40,507 nucleotides of DNA from a virus: the IMG/VR virus record IMGVR_UViG_3300044972_001324, positions 1 through 40,507 of that record. One strand, 5' to 3'. This document shows positions 7,003 through 13,291 of the stretch, piece by piece. The translations under genes were made by a program, and so were the position numbers. Numbering within the stretch: the stretch's first letter is position 1; every line of letters begins with the position of its first letter. The notes under the pieces were generated by a model that saw only the letters and a program-made list of their open reading frames with translations, had not been told where the DNA came from and searched no databases.

Positions 7003-7368
7003 CTATTCTTTTTTCTTTTTTAACTTACCTTTTAACTTTTGGCTCCAGCTTAATTTCGCTTCGGCTTGTTCTTTTAGTTCCCTTTTAACTGAATCGTGTG
7101 CTGCATCCAATACGTGACCTTTTGCGAGGGTTTTTTCAATCTTTAATCTCTCAACCTTACTTAGTAGGTTTTTCGCTCCCTTAGTGCGTGTAACTTCCTT
7201 TTTGTATTGTTTTACCTTTTCATCGTATTGTTCTTGGGTAAGCTCAATATGTCCTGGTAGTCGTACATATTTATTGTAGTAGTAAAGTGGATCATTAGCG
7301 CATCTTTCTATTTCTTCTATATCTGTGACATTTGGGCCGGGAATATCCCTAAATTTATCTTGTTCCAT
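7003..7368 (-). CDS. hypothetical charged protein, 121 aa
   Basis: Acidic N-terminus with a YYYNKYVRLPG segment, then a long lysine/glutamate-rich region likely to be helical or coiled coil, ending in KKKKE. No recognised enzyme motif. Similar charged small proteins follow DNA metabolism genes in other phages, but no function can be given. The start overlaps the stop of the 58-residue gene upstream by 14 bases. Confidence 0.5.
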   Translation of the reverse strand: MEQDKFRDIPGPNVTDIEEIERCANDPLYYYNKYVRLPGHIELTQEQYDEKVKQYKKEVTRTKGAKNLLSKVERLKIEKTLAKGHVLDAAHDSVKRELKEQAEAKLSWSQKLKGKLKKKKE

Positions 7369-7531
7369 TTAAAATTGTATTTACTTGATTAATAAAGTTG
7401 TTCATTTCGTTTGCTAATAGCCTTGCAAAGTATAAATTACGCACTCTTTTAGCATTAATGTGAGTATATTTACTTATTAGGTTTAAATCCTCCTGTATGT
7501 GGCTTATTTTAATGTTGGGTGGTTTTTTCAT
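7355..7531 (-). CDS. hypothetical small protein, 58 aa
   Basis: A complete frame from ATG 7531 to TAA at 7355. It encodes MKKPPNIKI, a helical middle and an LYFARLLANEMNNFI segment near the end. The leader carries ACAATACAAT at 7546-7555, 14 bases upstream. The end overlaps the next start. Spacing, motif and overlap support a real gene despite its size. Function unknown. Confidence 0.6.
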   Translation of the reverse strand: MKKPPNIKISHIQEDLNLISKYTHINAKRVRNLYFARLLANEMNNFINQVNTILNGTR

Positions 7532-7543
7532 TTTTCTTTTTAC

Positions 7544-7747
7544 TTATTGTATTGTTTTAATTTCTATTTTAAATTTTATTTGATATAATACCTTGTACTT
7601 TTCTCGCTTACTTGAACATTCATTCGGAGTGTTGTATTTAATGCGTTTAAATCGTCTTATATGTTCAGGTATACTTGCTTCGTTTAAATCCCTTTCGTCT
7701 TCGATAAGGAAATCTTTTGATTGTATTGTTATCTTTACGTTTTTCAT
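7544..7747 (-). CDS. hypothetical small protein, 67 aa
   Basis: Start ATG 7747 is fused to the regulatory-looking repeat: TACAATACA-ATG. The product is basic with alternating hydrophobic beta strands at both ends (VKITIQS; YQIKFKIEIKTIQ). No family recognised. Its 3' end contains the ACAATACAAT copy that serves as the leader of the next gene. Confidence 0.5.
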   Translation of the reverse strand: MKNVKITIQSKDFLIEDERDLNEASIPEHIRRFKRIKYNTPNECSSKREKYKVLYQIKFKIEIKTIQ

Positions 7748-7756
7748 TGTATTGTA

Positions 7757-8041
7757 TTAATTAAGTTCGTTTATATTGCCTTGAATATCCTTTCTTAATC
7801 CAATTGGATAGTTATACCAGCTAACGTATTGACTCGCCATGTCGTGTAAGCATTGCAGGTCGTTTGAATATCTTATAAAGTATATTGATTCACTACCATC
7901 TTTGTGGCACCCTTTTACGATCATTGCGTACTTTTTCTTTGAGCTGTATTTGTTTGCATCCTTACCAGGAGATAACACTGTTTCTCTTTCAAGTTCTGGA
8001 TATGATTCTTTTATTATTGCGTAGTTGTATGGAGTTTTCAT
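7757..8041 (-). CDS. hypothetical protein, 94 aa
   Basis: Starts MKTPYNYAII, contains lysine-rich and aromatic segments and CHKDGSESIYFIRYS near the middle. Soluble, unknown. Its ATG overlaps the preceding stop by 4 bases (8038-8041), implying coupled translation with the gene upstream, the first member of the AACATCATG set. Confidence 0.5.
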   Translation of the reverse strand: MKTPYNYAIIKESYPELERETVLSPGKDANKYSSKKKYAMIVKGCHKDGSESIYFIRYSNDLQCLHDMASQYVSWYNYPIGLRKDIQGNINELN

Positions 8042-8256
8042 AGTATAATGTTTTTAACGTTTCCAGAAGGCATTGTAGTTATTCTCATTCGGTATGCGCC
8101 ATCTTTTTTACATACCTTATATTGATCTTTTAATTCTTTTAAAGTAGGTTTGCAGTCAAATGTAGTGCTTCTTTGAAGCAACCATGTATTGTCTTTAGTA
8201 AATAGAGTTACTGTAACGTCTAATTTACCTTGTGATGTTGTAGTGAAAAATGCCAT
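8038..8256 (-). CDS. hypothetical protein, 72 aa, AACATCATG start
   Basis: A beta-rich small protein (LDVTVTLFTKD, TWLLQRS) of unknown family. Its start context is AACATC-ATG followed by GCA, giving 12 consecutive pairs (one G-U) with the expanded loop of the tRNA-like RNA. It is the most downstream of ten genes with this start. Confidence 0.55.
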   Translation of the reverse strand: MAFFTTTSQGKLDVTVTLFTKDNTWLLQRSTTFDCKPTLKELKDQYKVCKKDGAYRMRITTMPSGNVKNIIL

Positions 8257-8271
8257 GATGTTTTGTTTTTT

Positions 8272-8445
8272 TTATTTATTACTATTTTGTTTTTCGTACA
8301 AAGAAATTAATTTCTTTAAGATGAAAAAATTGATTATAAGCGTGGGGAATACATAGATTCCGTATTCAAGTCCTGTAAATATTCCTTGTGTTATTGTTAA
8401 GATGATAAGCATCCCAAATAATAAGCTTGTTGTTGATATGTACAT
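8272..8445 (-). CDS. small two-helix membrane protein, 57 aa
   Basis: A 57-codon frame from ATG 8445 to TAA at 8272. Residues about 7-25 (SLLFGMLIILTITQGIFT) and 29-45 (GIYVFPTLIINFFILKK) are hydrophobic enough for two membrane helices, with a short charged tail. ACAATACAAT ends 9 bases upstream of its ATG. It could be a holin or envelope modifier, but no lysis cluster surrounds it and membrane location is the only safe inference. Confidence 0.6.
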   Translation of the reverse strand: MYISTTSLLFGMLIILTITQGIFTGLEYGIYVFPTLIINFFILKKLISLYEKQNSNK

Positions 8446-8465
8446 AAGTTTTCTATTGTATTGTA

Positions 8466-8921
8466 TTAAATATTTCCCTCGTCTGCAAATGAATAATAAC
8501 TTTCCTCTGTAATTATAAGGTGGTCCATTAGTGTAACATCAAATAATAACGCTGCTTGTTTAATTTTCTGTGTAATTTCCTTATCAGCGTTACTGGGCGT
8601 TGTATTTCCAGAAGGGTGGTTATGGCAAAGTATTATTGAACTTGCATTTAGATCAATAGCTGGTTTAATAACGTGCTTTACTTCGACTACTGTACCTGTT
8701 ATACCTCCTTCAGATATTTTCATTACTGCAAGTACTTGATTGAATCTATTTAGATACATTGTATAAAAAACTTCTTTGAGTTCCATATTTTTTTCGTATG
8801 CTTCAATACTTTTAAAAATGATTGAGCAACTTTTTGAATCGTGTATTTTCTTTCTTTCTGAAGCCTTAACTTTTGTTTTGTAAGTTAATTCGATTTCGGC
8901 TACTTTGTTTAAATTTTCCAT
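8466..8921 (-). CDS. radC: RadC-like JAB/MPN domain protein
   Basis: A 151-residue protein covering the RadC catalytic domain without the N-terminal helix-hairpin-helix. The JAMM zinc motif is intact: E50 in the first strand, then H100-N-H102-PSG and D113 in HNHPSGNTTPSNAD. JAMM proteins are zinc metallopeptidases; RadC's real substrate is not settled despite its DNA repair name. Such short RadC proteins are common on phages and mobile elements. The leader has ACAATACAAT at 8941-8950 and the start context AACATC-ATG. Confidence 0.85.
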   Translation of the reverse strand: MENLNKVAEIELTYKTKVKASERKKIHDSKSCSIIFKSIEAYEKNMELKEVFYTMYLNRFNQVLAVMKISEGGITGTVVEVKHVIKPAIDLNASSIILCHNHPSGNTTPSNADKEITQKIKQAALLFDVTLMDHLIITEESYYSFADEGNI

Positions 8922-8951
8922 GATGTTTTTTTATTATTTTATTGTATTGTT

Positions 8952-9176
8952 TTAAAATTTGTTTTGAGCTTTAAACATGTAGCCCCTTAAAAATTGATTC
9001 ATTTCCCGCGTTAACATATATTCGGTTTTAACTATGTGGTTTTTCATTAGAGCAACCTTTTCGCCTTGAATTTTCGGGGCAAATGATAGTTGAAAATCTT
9101 TAAGTTCTGGACAAAGTTCCTTTGCTGCGGTTAACATATTGTTTACTGCTTCGATTGGTAGGCGTTTGTGTGGCAT
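8952..9176 (-). CDS. hypothetical protein, 74 aa
   Basis: Starts MPHKRLPIEAVNNML; helical, neutral to basic, with a conserved-looking FLRGYMFKAQ ending. Its leader is CTACA-ATG, a shortened relative of the TACAATACAATG start. No function recognised. The gene lies between two AACATCATG genes. Confidence 0.5.
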   Translation of the reverse strand: MPHKRLPIEAVNNMLTAAKELCPELKDFQLSFAPKIQGEKVALMKNHIVKTEYMLTREMNQFLRGYMFKAQNKF

Positions 9177-9188
9177 TGTAGATAGTTT

Positions 9189-9752
9189 TTAAATTTCTTC
9201 TCCTTCTGTGTCTATTGTTGTTGCTGCACCAAAGATGAAGCAAATTTCATCAACTATACAATCTCCTACTTCTGGGCTTTTGTACTTCATTAAAACTTGT
9301 CTTAATCTTTCGTGGTTTTCACGGGCTTCTTGTACATCTAAAGTGTTTTTGTTTACAAAACCTACTTCGATTGCTATTGTGCATCCTTTTTCAAGTGCTT
9401 CGTATAAACTTTTAGTTGTTTCGATTAAACTTTCCGTTTCTTCTTTTTCGTAAATTGCATACAATGGGAATAAGCCACTGCTATAGATTTCTTCTGCATT
9501 ATTGGTAACATCTTTCCAGGTGAAGCCATCTTTAAATTGTATTGTTTTGTTATCATTATAACTATAGTATTCTATAATGTTTCTTAACCTATGATTCAAT
9601 TCATTTGCTTCTTCTGAAGCTATTTGTACCCAATCATTACGATCTTCCAATTCATCCCCTGAATGTTCGAAAATTGCCTGTACCTTTTCTTTTCTGCTTT
9701 CAGAATTAATAGCTTTGTTTAAGTCTGAAATAATTTCTTTGTTATTTGCCAT
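9189..9752 (-). CDS. hypothetical acidic protein, 187 aa; best predicted target of the tRNA-like loop
   Basis: ATG 9752 (MANNKE) is chosen. The upstream 44-residue extension would read through ACAATACAAT (9771-9780) and the AACATC leader. The protein is acidic and probably helical, with EEANELNHRLRNII and many Glu residues, and has no known domain. Around its start the mRNA reads UAACAUCAUGGCAAAU. This can pair over 16 continuous bases, with one G-U, to AUUUGUCAUGAUGUUA in the loop of the tRNA-like gene at 6.9 kb. That is the longest match among the ten genes. Confidence 0.6.
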   Translation of the reverse strand: MANNKEIISDLNKAINSESRKEKVQAIFEHSGDELEDRNDWVQIASEEANELNHRLRNIIEYYSYNDNKTIQFKDGFTWKDVTNNAEEIYSSGLFPLYAIYEKEETESLIETTKSLYEALEKGCTIAIEVGFVNKNTLDVQEARENHERLRQVLMKYKSPEVGDCIVDEICFIFGAATTIDTEGEEI

Positions 9753-9780
9753 GATGTTATGTTTTTTTTTATTGTATTGT

Positions 9781-10023
9781 TTATATTTCTTCAAAAAGTA
9801 CATTTGCCTGGACCTCTTGAATAAGGTAGTTTTCTTCTTCTCGATCCATTGTTGTGAAGTTCTTTGACAAATTATCTTTGTCATCTTCGTTTAACGGTTC
9901 TTTGTCCGTTAATTTAGTGTATTCCAATGCTCCATTAATAGCATTGTTAACGGTTGTGTAAATTCCTATGGGTTCGGTTGAACTTGTTTTGTCAACGGTG
10001 TTGAGTATGTATAAAAATTTCAT
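9781..10023 (-). CDS. hypothetical acidic protein, 80 aa
   Basis: Begins MKFLYILNTVDK, a beta strand, then an acidic helical tail. The start is TACAATACA-ATG, the repeat fused to the start codon as in the gene at 7747. Unknown family. It ends 28 bases before the next start, in which the ACAATACAAT element of that gene lies. Confidence 0.5.
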   Translation of the reverse strand: MKFLYILNTVDKTSSTEPIGIYTTVNNAINGALEYTKLTDKEPLNEDDKDNLSKNFTTMDREEENYLIQEVQANVLFEEI

Positions 10024-10032
10024 TGTATTGTA

Positions 10033-10092
10033 TTATTTAAGTGAATTGATAAAATTGATTAGGTCCTTTATTTGTTGGTTTTCTTTTCGCAT
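10033..10092 (-). CDS. 19-residue mini-ORF with AACATCATG start
   Basis: A tiny frame, MRKENQQIKDLINFINSLK, begins at ATG 10092 preceded by AAACATC. It is the shortest member of the ten-gene start family and sits 10 bases before the fused start of the gene at 10023. The shared start context argues that it is translated. It may be a regulatory leader peptide for its neighbour or an independent micro-peptide. Not verifiable from sequence alone. Confidence 0.45.
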   Translation of the reverse strand: MRKENQQIKDLINFINSLK

Positions 10093-10103
10093 GATGTTTA
10101 ATT

Positions 10104-10349
10104 TTAATCTTCTAAAGTCGTTCCGTTAAAATCTAAATAGTCGACTTTTGGATACTTTTTTTCAATGTATTTTAATAGTTGATTTTTACTTCTAAATTTT
10201 TTCATTATTTCTCTATCGCTCCAGGCGTTTTGAAAACAATATTCTTTTATTATTGCAATATAATTTCCTTTAAATATTTTGCCTTTTGTTGGTAATAATA
10301 ATACATTATCCGTTAATGTATTTTCTTGTAATATAAATTCTAATGCCAT
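10104..10349 (-). CDS. hypothetical protein, 81 aa, AACATCATG start
   Basis: Beta-rich N-terminus (MALEFILQE) followed by a helical segment with WSDREIMKKFRSKNQLLKY and an acidic end. It resembles small phage proteins of unknown role. The start reads AAAAACATC-ATG-GCA. A GC-rich hairpin (10371-10394) lies 22 bases upstream. Confidence 0.55.
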   Translation of the reverse strand: MALEFILQENTLTDNVLLLPTKGKIFKGNYIAIIKEYCFQNAWSDREIMKKFRSKNQLLKYIEKKYPKVDYLDFNGTTLED

Positions 10350-10370
10350 GATGTTTTTGTTTTTTTATGT

Positions 10371-10394
10371 CCCCGCTCCGATAATGAAGCGGGG
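10371..10394. promoter_or_regulatory. CCCCGCT/AGCGGGG intergenic hairpin
   Basis: A 7-bp perfect stem with a 10-base loop in an otherwise AT-rich gap, just upstream of the 10349 start. No U-run follows on the minus strand (it reads ACATAAAAAAAC), so it is not a typical terminator. It could be an RNA processing or stability element. Two similar hairpins lie at 12271 and 12954. Confidence 0.5.
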
Positions 10395-10406
10395 GTAAAT
10401 TATTAT

Positions 10407-10565
10407 TTAATTAATGCACACTATTGAACTAATTTGTGCCGGTTTTCTTTTACCTTTTTCAATATCCAATAACTCGAATGCGTTTATTAGTTGTATTGAA
10501 GCAAATAGACGCATTTGCGAAGCGTTTAAGCGTTTAAATTTGAGTTGTTGGTATTCTGTATTCAT
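10407..10565 (-). CDS. hypothetical basic protein, 52 aa
   Basis: A 52-codon frame from ATG 10565 to TAA at 10407. Its start overlaps the stop of the 379-residue gene as TAATG, a common coupling arrangement. The product is basic and helical (FKRLNASQMRLFASIQLINAF). A plus-strand open frame over the same bases has no such context and is taken as the shadow. Confidence 0.6.
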   Translation of the reverse strand: MNTEYQQLKFKRLNASQMRLFASIQLINAFELLDIEKGKRKPAQISSIVCIN

Positions 10566-11704
10566 TAGATTAGTTTTAATTCGTTTAACCTTGTTTCTGT
10601 GCTTTCTACATTAAAAACGTGGCACCCTATTTTAACAAAAGTTTTGCTTTGTTCTATTAATACCTTGTTTATTGTATAGGGACCTATTTTTTGCCCTATT
10701 ACATTCACTTTGTTTTTGATAGCGTTAATAAATTTAATAGCATCTTTAATTAATACTTTTGCGCCAAAATTAGTTACAATTTTATCGTTTTCAACTTCTT
10801 TAATGAAATTAAGCGCGTTTGTGTTACCATTCAAAAAGTTTCTAATTTGAATATCAATATTAAATTCTTGATCTATAAAATTATCTATTTCGTATTCTAA
10901 CTGATGCAATAAATTTTCTTTAAAACCTTTTAATTCATCTTCAATATGTTTTAACATCCAGTTAACTGCTTCAATTTTTTCATCAAAACATTTTATTGCG
11001 TCTTCAATCCTTTTAATAAGTTCCTTTTTTGTTTCGTTTCGATATATATTATCGTTTAATATTTCATTAAATTCCTTGTTGTTATCTTCGTTGTATGCGC
11101 TTTGTAAATAATAGTACATGTTCGCTTCATCTTCGCAAAAATTTTCTACTTCGCTACATTCTGCAAATGATAACCATCCTCCAGACCTTCCAAACTGCCA
11201 AACATTTTTTTCATCAAATTGTGAAAGGATACAATATTCTTGAAAGTCTTTTTCATTTTTTGAAATAAAGTATTTTTGAAATTCTTTTAATGTTTTGTCT
11301 TCGTGTCCTTCAATGTAGTTGTAATAGTATTTTAATTCGATACTGCAAAAGTTTTCTTTTATTGTGTTAAAAGCTCTCCAAAGTTTGTTAAAATTAGTTG
11401 TTGCGCATAAGTCTACAAAATCTTTAAAATAACTTACTTGATTTTCGCATGTATGATAGTAAATTGAATTTAGCCTATCTTCATTAAATTCTATTAATAA
11501 ACTTTCTTTTTCTTCTTCGGTTAAGTTTAATGTTTTTATATGTTCTTCAACGTCTGAAGCGCTTAACCATTCGTAAACTTTAATATTGCCTACTATGTAC
11601 CCCTCTCGAGTATCAAAGTCGTTACGCGCTTCAAAACTATTTATTTCATTTGCTCTCTCTAATAAGCTGAAAATTTGTTCGTTTATTTTACTAATTTTTT
11701 TCAT
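10565..11704 (-). CDS. hypothetical protein, 379 aa, largest gene of the small-gene run
   Basis: A Glu/Asn/Lys-rich, largely helical protein. Two recognisable patches are VWQFGRSGGWLSF near residues 168-180, with a Gly-rich turn, and a C-terminal 80-residue module that ends KIGCHVFNVEST. This pair of patches is recalled from other phage proteins of unknown function (DUF-type). Start AACATC-ATG with ACAATACAAT 22 bases upstream (11726-11735), the only gene with both elements besides RadC and the 9752 gene. Function unknown. Confidence 0.6.
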   Translation of the reverse strand: MKKISKINEQIFSLLERANEINSFEARNDFDTREGYIVGNIKVYEWLSASDVEEHIKTLNLTEEEKESLLIEFNEDRLNSIYYHTCENQVSYFKDFVDLCATTNFNKLWRAFNTIKENFCSIELKYYYNYIEGHEDKTLKEFQKYFISKNEKDFQEYCILSQFDEKNVWQFGRSGGWLSFAECSEVENFCEDEANMYYYLQSAYNEDNNKEFNEILNDNIYRNETKKELIKRIEDAIKCFDEKIEAVNWMLKHIEDELKGFKENLLHQLEYEIDNFIDQEFNIDIQIRNFLNGNTNALNFIKEVENDKIVTNFGAKVLIKDAIKFINAIKNKVNVIGQKIGPYTINKVLIEQSKTFVKIGCHVFNVESTETRLNELKLI

Positions 11705-11737
11705 GATGTTTTTTTTTAATTTGTTATTGTATTGTTT

Positions 11738-12232
11738 TTATAAATATTCTGGAAAGTCCATTCCATGTTTATGTGCAAAACTATCTTTGTTTTGTGTTTC
11801 TATTGTAATTGATATTTTATAATTCAACATTGCATCTAATTGCTGAAGATCAAAAATTTTATAATGTTCTTCTTGCGTTGGTTCTGCGTTAAATTCTGCG
11901 AAGCCTTTTAAGTAGAATTTTATCGCTTCTTGAATTAGTTTTGTTTGTCCTGTTGGTATTGTAATAGTTTCTTTAGGGTATAAATATTTATCATAATATT
12001 TATTCATTGACTTGTTTATTAACTTCTTTTCGCTTAAATTTAAGTGTGCATTTTTAATGCAAATTTTATTAAAGATAGTAGTTAATTTTTCGCACGGTTC
12101 TAAAAAACTTTCAAAATCTGGATGATCAATACCATGATGAAAATTTAATCCTATTATCTTTCCATTTTCGTATGTTAAAAATACGTATCTATCGTACAAC
12201 TCTTGTACTAATATTTTTTTAATTGTTTTCAT
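11738..12232 (-). CDS. hypothetical protein, 164 aa
   Basis: A lysine-rich soluble protein starting MKTIKKILVQELYDRYVFL, with a YDKYLYPKETITIPTG segment in the centre. No domain recognised. Start context GAACATC-ATG. A GC-rich hairpin (12271-12294) lies upstream. Confidence 0.55.
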   Translation of the reverse strand: MKTIKKILVQELYDRYVFLTYENGKIIGLNFHHGIDHPDFESFLEPCEKLTTIFNKICIKNAHLNLSEKKLINKSMNKYYDKYLYPKETITIPTGQTKLIQEAIKFYLKGFAEFNAEPTQEEHYKIFDLQQLDAMLNYKISITIETQNKDSFAHKHGMDFPEYL

Positions 12233-12270
12233 GATGTTCTTTTTTTTAATTTGTTATTTTTTTTAAATTA

Positions 12271-12294
12271 CCCCGCGCCAATGTGAACGCGGGG
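12271..12294. promoter_or_regulatory. CCCCGCG/CGCGGGG intergenic hairpin
   Basis: A 7-bp perfect stem with a 10-base loop between the genes ending at 12304 and starting at 12232. It is similar in stem and loop length to the hairpin at 10371. No U-run follows in the direction of transcription, so a processing or stability role is more likely than termination. Confidence 0.5.
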
Positions 12295-12303
12295 TTAAAA
12301 TTG

Positions 12304-12645
12304 TTATTTACTTGTTTCTTTACATTTATTAATAAACTCAATTAGTAGTTTATCAACTCTTTTTATTTGCACTTTGTATCCTAAATTATAGTTATTTACT
12401 ATTTTTTGTGCCTTCGCTTCATACTTCTTTATAAGCTCCCAATTTACATTTTTACCTATTGGACTATAGCCAGTACTTAAACAAGTATTATCTATTTCGT
12501 AATAGTCACAATTCCAACCGTTGATCCCGCTTGAATATGCAAAGGGTTTTTTATAGTATGTTAGATATTGAATATCACAATATCCAATTGAAAAAATATT
12601 TACAAAGTTTTGTTTTATTTGGCTTTTTGTTACTTTAGCTTTCAT
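12304..12645 (-). CDS. hypothetical basic protein, 113 aa
   Basis: A lysine- and tyrosine-rich protein (SIGYCDIQYLTYYKK), soluble, not recognised. Start context CAACATC-ATG. It follows its upstream neighbour by about 50 bases containing one GCGGGG motif. Confidence 0.55.
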   Translation of the reverse strand: MKAKVTKSQIKQNFVNIFSIGYCDIQYLTYYKKPFAYSSGINGWNCDYYEIDNTCLSTGYSPIGKNVNWELIKKYEAKAQKIVNNYNLGYKVQIKRVDKLLIEFINKCKETSK

Positions 12646-12696
12646 GATGTTGTATTTTATTAATTATTAATTTTTGTAATGTGTTCGCGGGGTGAA

Positions 12697-12930
12697 TTAT
12701 TTATTTACTTTTTTATAATCTGAAATACCAGTATGCAAACGTAGGAATTCGTTTAAATACTTTGCAGTAGTTTTGCTTTGTGGTTGCCCTTCAACAATCT
12801 TAATTATTGGCTCGTTGCCTTGTTCGTAGTTTTCAATAGTACATACTATAGTAGAATAAGATTGAAATACTATTTTGCCATCTGCAAAAAAGTACATTTG
12901 ATTTGGTGCTAATTGTTTAACTGTGTTCAT
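12697..12930 (-). CDS. hypothetical protein, 77 aa
   Basis: A small protein starting MNTVKQLAPNQMYFF, with beta strands and a helical C-terminus (KYLNEFLRLHTG). Start context UAACAUC-AUG-A, giving 11 consecutive pairs with the tRNA-like loop. Unknown function. Confidence 0.5.
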   Translation of the reverse strand: MNTVKQLAPNQMYFFADGKIVFQSYSTIVCTIENYEQGNEPIIKIVEGQPQSKTTAKYLNEFLRLHTGISDYKKVNK

Positions 12931-12953
12931 GATGTTATATGTTTTTAATTTTA

Positions 12954-12976
12954 CCCGCCTTAAATATAGGCGCGGG
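12954..12976. promoter_or_regulatory. CCCGC/GCGGG intergenic hairpin
   Basis: A 5-bp GC stem with a 13-base loop in the gap between genes 12997 and 12930. It is the third and weakest of the GC-rich hairpins between members of the AACATCATG run. Confidence 0.4.
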
Positions 12977-12996
12977 ACAAACCTAATTATTACTAT

Positions 12997-13194
12997 TTAA
13001 TTAATTACTACATTCATATTGATTTTATAATTATGAAATTCAAAATACCAGTTTTCATCATTGTAAAGATTTTTAGCTATCTTTATTTTTTCTTCAGTAT
13101 TTTCTATATTACCCAATACAATACTAAACACTTTATTTTCTAACGCTTTTACGGAGTGAATAGAAAAGTACTTCATTTCGTTATTTGATTTCAT
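12997..13194 (-). CDS. hypothetical protein, 65 aa, first gene of the small-gene run
   Basis: Starts MKSNNEMKYFSIHSV. An IEN..EKIKIAKNLYNDENWYF segment follows, a pattern typical of tiny phage proteins, function unknown. It is the promoter-proximal member of the 13.2-8.2 kb run; the long inverted repeat at 13237-13291 lies 43 bases upstream. Start context UAACAUC-AUG-A. A weak AAACTTTG element at 13223-13230 could be its -7 box, but no matching -33 box is seen. Confidence 0.5.
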   Translation of the reverse strand: MKSNNEMKYFSIHSVKALENKVFSIVLGNIENTEEKIKIAKNLYNDENWYFEFHNYKINMNVVIN

Positions 13195-13236
13195 GATGTT
13201 ATATATTTATATTATTAATTTACAAAGTTTAAAAAT

Positions 13237-13291
13237 AAAGATAGGTTTTTAATTAGGTCCGTTTTCGGTTACTTAATTATAACCTATCTTT
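13237..13291. terminator. long inverted repeat, probable bidirectional terminator
   Basis: Left arm 13237-13255 (AAAGATAGGTT then TTTAATTA) pairs with right arm 13274-13291: 11 bp, a small internal loop, then 6 bp, around an 18-base loop. T-rich runs follow on both strands (TTTTAAAAATT on plus, ATTTTTAAAC on minus), so it can end transcripts from either side. It separates the coding run from the non-coding region. Confidence 0.6.

Larger units (their letters stand above)
5976..11735 (-). repeat. dispersed ACAATACAAT motif family (10 copies)
   Basis: The ten-base motif ACAATACAAT on the minus strand (ATTGTATTGT on plus) occurs at 5976, 6889, 7546, 7746, 8455, 8941, 9536, 9771, 10022 and 11726. 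Eight of the ten copies sit within about 35 bases upstream of a minus-strand start codon. In two genes (starts 7747 and 10023) the final AT is part of the ATG itself. None was noticed elsewhere. It may be a translation enhancer, an operator or part of a phage-specific promoter. It does not resemble TAnnTTTG. Confidence 0.75.
8254..13200 (-). repeat. AACATC-ATG start-codon context shared by ten consecutive-region genes
   Basis: On the minus strand AACATCATG occurs exactly at the starts ending at 8256, 8921, 9752, 10092, 10349, 11704, 12232, 12645, 12930 and 13194. The six bases before ATG are identical in all ten, while bases further up and codon two vary. The only other occurrence noticed is the reverse complement in the tRNA-like gene (6933-6941). 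The motif therefore looks functional at the RNA level. Possible readers are an antisense RNA, a protein repressor or a specialised initiator tRNA. Confidence 0.85.

Noticed and set aside
10414-10614. Plus-strand 66-residue open frame
   Set aside because: Covers the minus-strand 52-residue gene, which has a TAATG overlap with its upstream neighbour and fits the operon.
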